NCBI GenBank assembly: GCA_016285815.1
Contig: JAEERN010000107.1
Coordinates: forward strand, 1 to 8,118
Length of the DNA: 8,118 bases
Source of the DNA: Clostridiales bacterium
GTDB lineage: Bacteria; Bacillota; Clostridia; Oscillospirales; QAMX01
Direction of reading: 5' to 3'
Within the stretch, counting starts at the first letter, position 1. Every line of letters begins with the position of its first letter. The notes under the pieces were generated by a model. The model was not told the origin of the DNA. It worked only from the letters and a program-made list of their open reading frames with translations, and made no database searches. This document shows, piece after piece, positions 5,817-8,118 of this stretch. The translations under genes were made by a program, and so were the position numbers.

Positions 5817-6784
5817 CGCGCGCCTGTAAGATTTGGCTTTTGACGGCGCTGGGGCTTCTGATCCTCGGGGCCGCGATCTGCCTCGGCGCTCTGGCCGCCG
5901 GCGGCTTCGACTTCAGACGGCTGTTCGGCGCGTCGGTGTCTGATCTGACCGTCAACGTCCACGAGGTCCGGGACCCCTTCGACCGCATCTCGATCCAGGG
6001 CGAGAGCGACGAGATCGTCTTCCTGCCATCGGAGGACGGGACCTGCCGCGTGACCTGCCGGGAAAAGGAGACCCTGCGACACACGGTCTCGGTGGAAAAC
6101 GGAACGCTCACGGTCCGGACCCTCGACGAGCGCAAGTGGTACGACTATATCGGCATCCTGAGCGACGAGCCGCAGATCGCCGTGTCGCTCCCCGCTGGCG
6201 CCTACGCCGCGCTCTCCGTCGAAACGCAAACGGGCGACGTGGAGATCCCCGCCGATTTCACCTTCGACCGTCTCACGGTCCGCGGCTCCACGTCCGACGT
6301 GACCTGCCGCGCCTCGGTCCGGGAGACGCTGGACCTGAGCGTCAGCACGGGCGACCTTACCCTGTCCGACCTCTCCGCCGGAGCGCTCCGCCTCTCCGTC
6401 TCCACCGGAAAGGTCCAGGCGGCCGCGATCGCCTGCGCGGGCGGGATCGACGTGAGCTCGTCCACCGGCAAGATCCTCCTGACCGGCGTGACCTGTCAAG
6501 ACCTTTCGATCGCGGGCCGGACGGGGGGCGCCGTGCTGGACGGCGTCGTCGCCTCCGGGACTCTGACCGCCGTGCTGCGCACCGGGGACATCCTGCTCAG
6601 GAACTGCGACGCCGCCGCGCTCTCGCTCCGGACGTCCACGGGAGACGTCACGGGAACGCTGCTCACCGGAAAGCTCTTCGTGACCGACTGCGGCACGGGC
6701 CATGTGAGCGTGCCGTCCACGTCGTCCGGCGGCCGGTGCGAGATCGTGACCGGAACGGGCGACATCGAGATCTCGCTCTCCTGA
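5813..6784 (+). CDS. DUF4097 beta-strand repeat protein, membrane-anchored
   Basis: This 323-residue protein starts at ATG 5813, which overlaps the DUF1700 stop as ATGA; AAAGGAGG at 5798-5805 is its ribosome binding site. A single N-terminal hydrophobic segment (~8-30) probably anchors it, leaving the rest outside. After a linker and a beta-rich part (~42-130) come repeats of the DUF4097/DUF4098 type built around (S/R)TG(D/K). The repeat glycine, or its equivalent, falls at 141, 161 (Ser here), 180, 199, 219, 238, 258, 277, 296 and 316, so the period is 19-20 residues over ten rungs. This is the pattern of a beta-solenoid. The role is unknown; the family is associated with envelope-stress operons. 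The open frame extends upstream to 5459, but that lies within the DUF1700 gene and lacks a good start. Confidence 0.93.
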   Translation: MTRACKIWLLTALGLLILGAAICLGALAAGGFDFRRLFGASVSDLTVNVHEVRDPFDRISIQGESDEIVFLPSEDGTCRVTCREKETLRHTVSVENGTLTVRTLDERKWYDYIGILSDEPQIAVSLPAGAYAALSVETQTGDVEIPADFTFDRLTVRGSTSDVTCRASVRETLDLSVSTGDLTLSDLSAGALRLSVSTGKVQAAAIACAGGIDVSSSTGKILLTGVTCQDLSIAGRTGGAVLDGVVASGTLTAVLRTGDILLRNCDAAALSLRTSTGDVTGTLLTGKLFVTDCGTGHVSVPSTSSGGRCEIVTGTGDIEISLS

Positions 6785-6844
6785 CCGCTCTCCGCGGGAA
6801 GTCCTCCCCCCCTCCGCGAACGCGCAGACCCCTCTTCAAACGGA

Positions 6845-6880
6845 AACGCGCGGGCAAAGCCGATGCTTTGCCCGCGCGTT
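6845..6880. terminator. Hairpin terminator between convergent genes
   Basis: The arms 6845-6860 and 6865-6880 are perfect 16-bp complements around the loop CGAT. The + side is followed by a broken T-rich stretch (TTCGATCGTTCTTTC), and the - side reads into TTTCCGTTT. It lies 60 bp after the DUF4097 stop and 29 bp past the stop of the minus-strand gene, so it can serve both. Neither T-tract is perfect, so efficiency may be moderate. Confidence 0.8.
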
Positions 6881-6909
6881 CGATCGTTCTTTCGAGGCCG
6901 GGCGGAGAC

Positions 6910-7773
6910 TCAGCTCTCCCCCGCCTCTTTTTTCGCCCCCCGGCGGGTGTAGAGCCAGATGGCGGCGAAACCCGCGGCGAACATCAACACGCAGACGGGA
7001 ACGTCGTACCACGCGGCCGTCCACGGCAGATTGGGCAGGACGTTATTTTTGACGATGAAAAAGTCCGACCCCAGCACGAAGCCGATGATGGCCGTATAGA
7101 TGGCCAGCGGCCGCTCCTTCATGCACCACTCCAGCCCCTTGGTGACCAGGATGGTCCCCCCGGCCAGCCCCAGCGCCAGCGGCAGCAGGAAGAGGACGTC
7201 CAGCCCCTTCAGCGCGTCCAGCATGGGCTCGTAGACGCCGAAGACCACCATCAGGTAGGACAGACTGATCCCCGGCAGCACGAAGCCCGCCGAAAACAGC
7301 ACGCCCAGGACCAGCAGCAGCGCAAAGCGCCGGAAGCCGCCGCCGGACAGGGTCATGAGCCCCTCGGGCAGCAGCTCGACCGCGGCCACCACGGCCGCGC
7401 CCGCGGCCAGCCAGAACAGCAGCTTCAGCGCGGTCCGCCCGTTCCAGCGGGCCGCAGCCCCGGTCTTCCGGACCAGCATGGGGATGCTTCCCGTGGTCAG
7501 GCCCACGAACAGACAGTACATAGGCGCGTACCACAGGTCGATGAGCTTTTTCAGCGGCGAGGCCAGCAGCAGCACGCCGACGGCGCCGCCCAGCGCCAGC
7601 GCGCCCAGAAAGAGCAGATTGCCCTTGACGTTCCTGCGGAAGGAGCTGACGGCGGAGACCACCCGGTCGTAGATGCCGAGGATCAGCGCGGTGGTCCCGC
7701 CGCTGACGCCCGGGACCAGCATCAGCGACCCGATGATCAGGCCGAAGAGCACGTTGAGAAGGAATTGAAGCAT
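6910..7773 (-). CDS. popT: DUF368 membrane protein, PopT-type undecaprenyl-phosphate translocase
   Basis: This 287-residue polytopic membrane protein is of the DUF368 family. Members named PopT have been reported to return undecaprenyl phosphate, the lipid carrier of cell-wall precursors, to the inner leaflet. The N-terminal VPGVSGGTTALILGIYDR (20-37) is the family signature. A second, related copy, VLPGISLSYLMVVFGVYEP (165-183), shows the internal duplication typical of the fold. In the second copy the usual GISGS is GISLS. About eight hydrophobic spans are seen, ending in a short basic tail. The ATG has AAAGGAT 6 nt upstream. It is transcribed toward the padR operon and diverges from a PiT-type transporter gene. 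Family membership is very likely; translocase activity in this organism is inferred from the family. Confidence 0.92.
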   Translation of the reverse strand: MLQFLLNVLFGLIIGSLMLVPGVSGGTTALILGIYDRVVSAVSSFRRNVKGNLLFLGALALGGAVGVLLLASPLKKLIDLWYAPMYCLFVGLTTGSIPMLVRKTGAAARWNGRTALKLLFWLAAGAAVVAAVELLPEGLMTLSGGGFRRFALLLVLGVLFSAGFVLPGISLSYLMVVFGVYEPMLDALKGLDVLFLLPLALGLAGGTILVTKGLEWCMKERPLAIYTAIIGFVLGSDFFIVKNNVLPNLPWTAAWYDVPVCVLMFAAGFAAIWLYTRRGAKKEAGES

Positions 7774-7797
7774 AGCGATCCTTTCCGATTCAGATTC

Positions 7798-7808
7798 CTG
7801 TCTGACAG
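7798..7808. promoter_or_regulatory. Palindrome at the popT transcription start
   Basis: CTGTC-T-GACAG is a perfect 11-bp inverted repeat, with two further matching pairs outside one mismatch (TTc...tAA). It falls just after the predicted popT start site, where a bound protein would block transcription. A neighbouring 12-bp AT palindrome (7809-7820) is low complexity and less informative. The operator role is inferred; no known regulator site is recognised. Confidence 0.4.
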
Positions 7809-7816
7809 TAATATAT

Positions 7817-7845
7817 ATTATACAGCATTCCCCTTGATTTGTACA
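7817..7845 (-). promoter_or_regulatory. Probable promoter of the DUF368 (popT) gene
   Basis: Read on the minus strand, TATAAT (7822-7817) lies 17 bp downstream of TGTACA (7845-7840), which matches TTGACA at four of six positions. The transcription start would be near 7810, giving a leader of roughly 37 nt to the ATG at 7773. The very AT-rich core (7809-7823) contrasts with the GC-rich surroundings. Confidence 0.75.
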
Positions 7846-7866
7846 GAGAACGGAGGCGGAAAACTT

Positions 7867-8118
7867 TTGCCCTCTCTCCTGCCCGCCGCGCTGACCGCCG
7901 GCGTGATCCTGGAAAACGGCGGGACCGACGCGCCCAACGCGGTCTCCGCCTGCGTGGCCTCCGGCGCGCTGCGTCCCCGCGCCGCCGTGGCCATGGCCGC
8001 GGCGGGCAATCTGATCGGGTGTCTCGCCGCGGGGCTTTTCTTCCCCTTCGTGGCCGGGACCACGGCGGAGCTCTCCGGCATGGCGGCCCTGCGCGACCCC
8101 TTTGCGGCGCTGACCGCG
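7867..8118 (+). CDS. PiT-family inorganic phosphate transporter (N-terminal part; runs off the window)
   Basis: The frame is open from TTG 7867 to the window end (84 codons) and encodes the start of a PiT-family anion transporter. Residues 17-26 read NGGTDAPNAV, the conserved first-helix motif of the family with Asp21 and Asn24 in the usual places. The VASGALRPRAAV segment (30-41) corresponds to the connecting loop, and a second hydrophobic span (~42-63) follows with Asn48. GGAGG at 7852-7856, 10 nt upstream, supports the TTG. Another TTG at 7834 is in frame but lies in the divergent promoter region without a ribosome binding site. The transporter would use an ion gradient to import phosphate. 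PiT proteins can also carry sulfate, so the substrate is inferred. No convincing plus-strand promoter was found beyond the shared AT-rich core. Confidence 0.85.
   Translation, partial: MPSLLPAALTAGVILENGGTDAPNAVSACVASGALRPRAAVAMAAAGNLIGCLAAGLFFPFVAGTTAELSGMAALRDPFAALTA

Noticed and set aside
5633..6703. A 356-codon minus-strand frame opposite the DUF1700 and DUF4097 genes
   Set aside because: It is a shadow of two well-supported genes; the composition is skewed and there are no motifs.
7818..8081. An 87-codon minus-strand frame at the right edge
   Set aside because: The plus strand here encodes the PiT family motif, and the minus-strand product lacks any recognisable feature.
1..8118. Mobile element, CRISPR array, tRNA or rRNA
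   Set aside because: No transposase or integrase motif, no regularly spaced direct DNA repeats and no structural RNA signature were seen; the only periodic repeats are protein-level ones in the DUF4097 gene.

Overview
This is a GC-rich (roughly two-thirds G+C) bacterial chromosomal segment. Its style points to the Firmicutes, most likely a high-GC clostridial (Oscillospirales-like) lineage. The reasons are strong AGGAGG-type ribosome binding sites, TTGACA/TATAAT sigma-A promoters standing out as AT-rich islands, GTG and TTG starts, and gene families typical of Clostridia (PadR/DUF1700/DUF4097 operon, DUF368 protein, MurA with a GGCDFG active-site loop). The taxonomic call is an inference from style, not a search result. 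It looks like core and housekeeping chromosome: I see no mobile element, CRISPR array, tRNA or rRNA.

Left block (1-3201, all +): the 3' end of recN (DNA repair ATPase) overlaps a maltose/galactoside O-acetyltransferase-like gene by 8 bp. That gene is followed after 5 bp by a YgjP/DUF45-type zinc metallopeptidase. After an 86-bp gap with a perfect Shine-Dalgarno comes a Y-family DNA polymerase (DinB/Pol IV-like). Two DNA-damage genes therefore lie close together, although no LexA-type operator is visible.

Middle block (3202-4804): a GC-rich gap with two hairpins, then a near-ideal promoter, a ~75-nt leader, murA (first committed step of peptidoglycan synthesis) and a strong intrinsic terminator. 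murA therefore appears to be a single-gene transcription unit. Its real start is a TTG at 3443, and its ribosome binding site lies inside a self-complementary stretch.

Envelope-sensing operon (4848-6784, +): a consensus promoter overlapped by an 11-bp palindrome drives a PadR repressor, a DUF1700 membrane protein and a DUF4097 beta-repeat protein. They are joined by 8-bp and 4-bp overlaps. The DUF4097 protein has a very regular 19-20-residue repeat over ten rungs. A long hairpin at 6845-6880 separates it from the convergent gene on the right.

Right block (6845-8118): a minus-strand DUF368 (PopT-type undecaprenyl-phosphate translocase) gene, then a compact divergent regulatory region. The 5' part of a plus-strand PiT-type phosphate transporter gene starts at a TTG at 7867 and runs off the window. 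MurA (cell-wall precursor), the PadR operon (envelope sensing) and PopT (lipid-carrier recycling) give the right two-thirds a cell-envelope theme. I see no clear candidate for a wholly new system. The most notable items are the solenoid periodicity, the self-complementary murA leader, the popT/PiT divergent control region and the truncated PiT gene.
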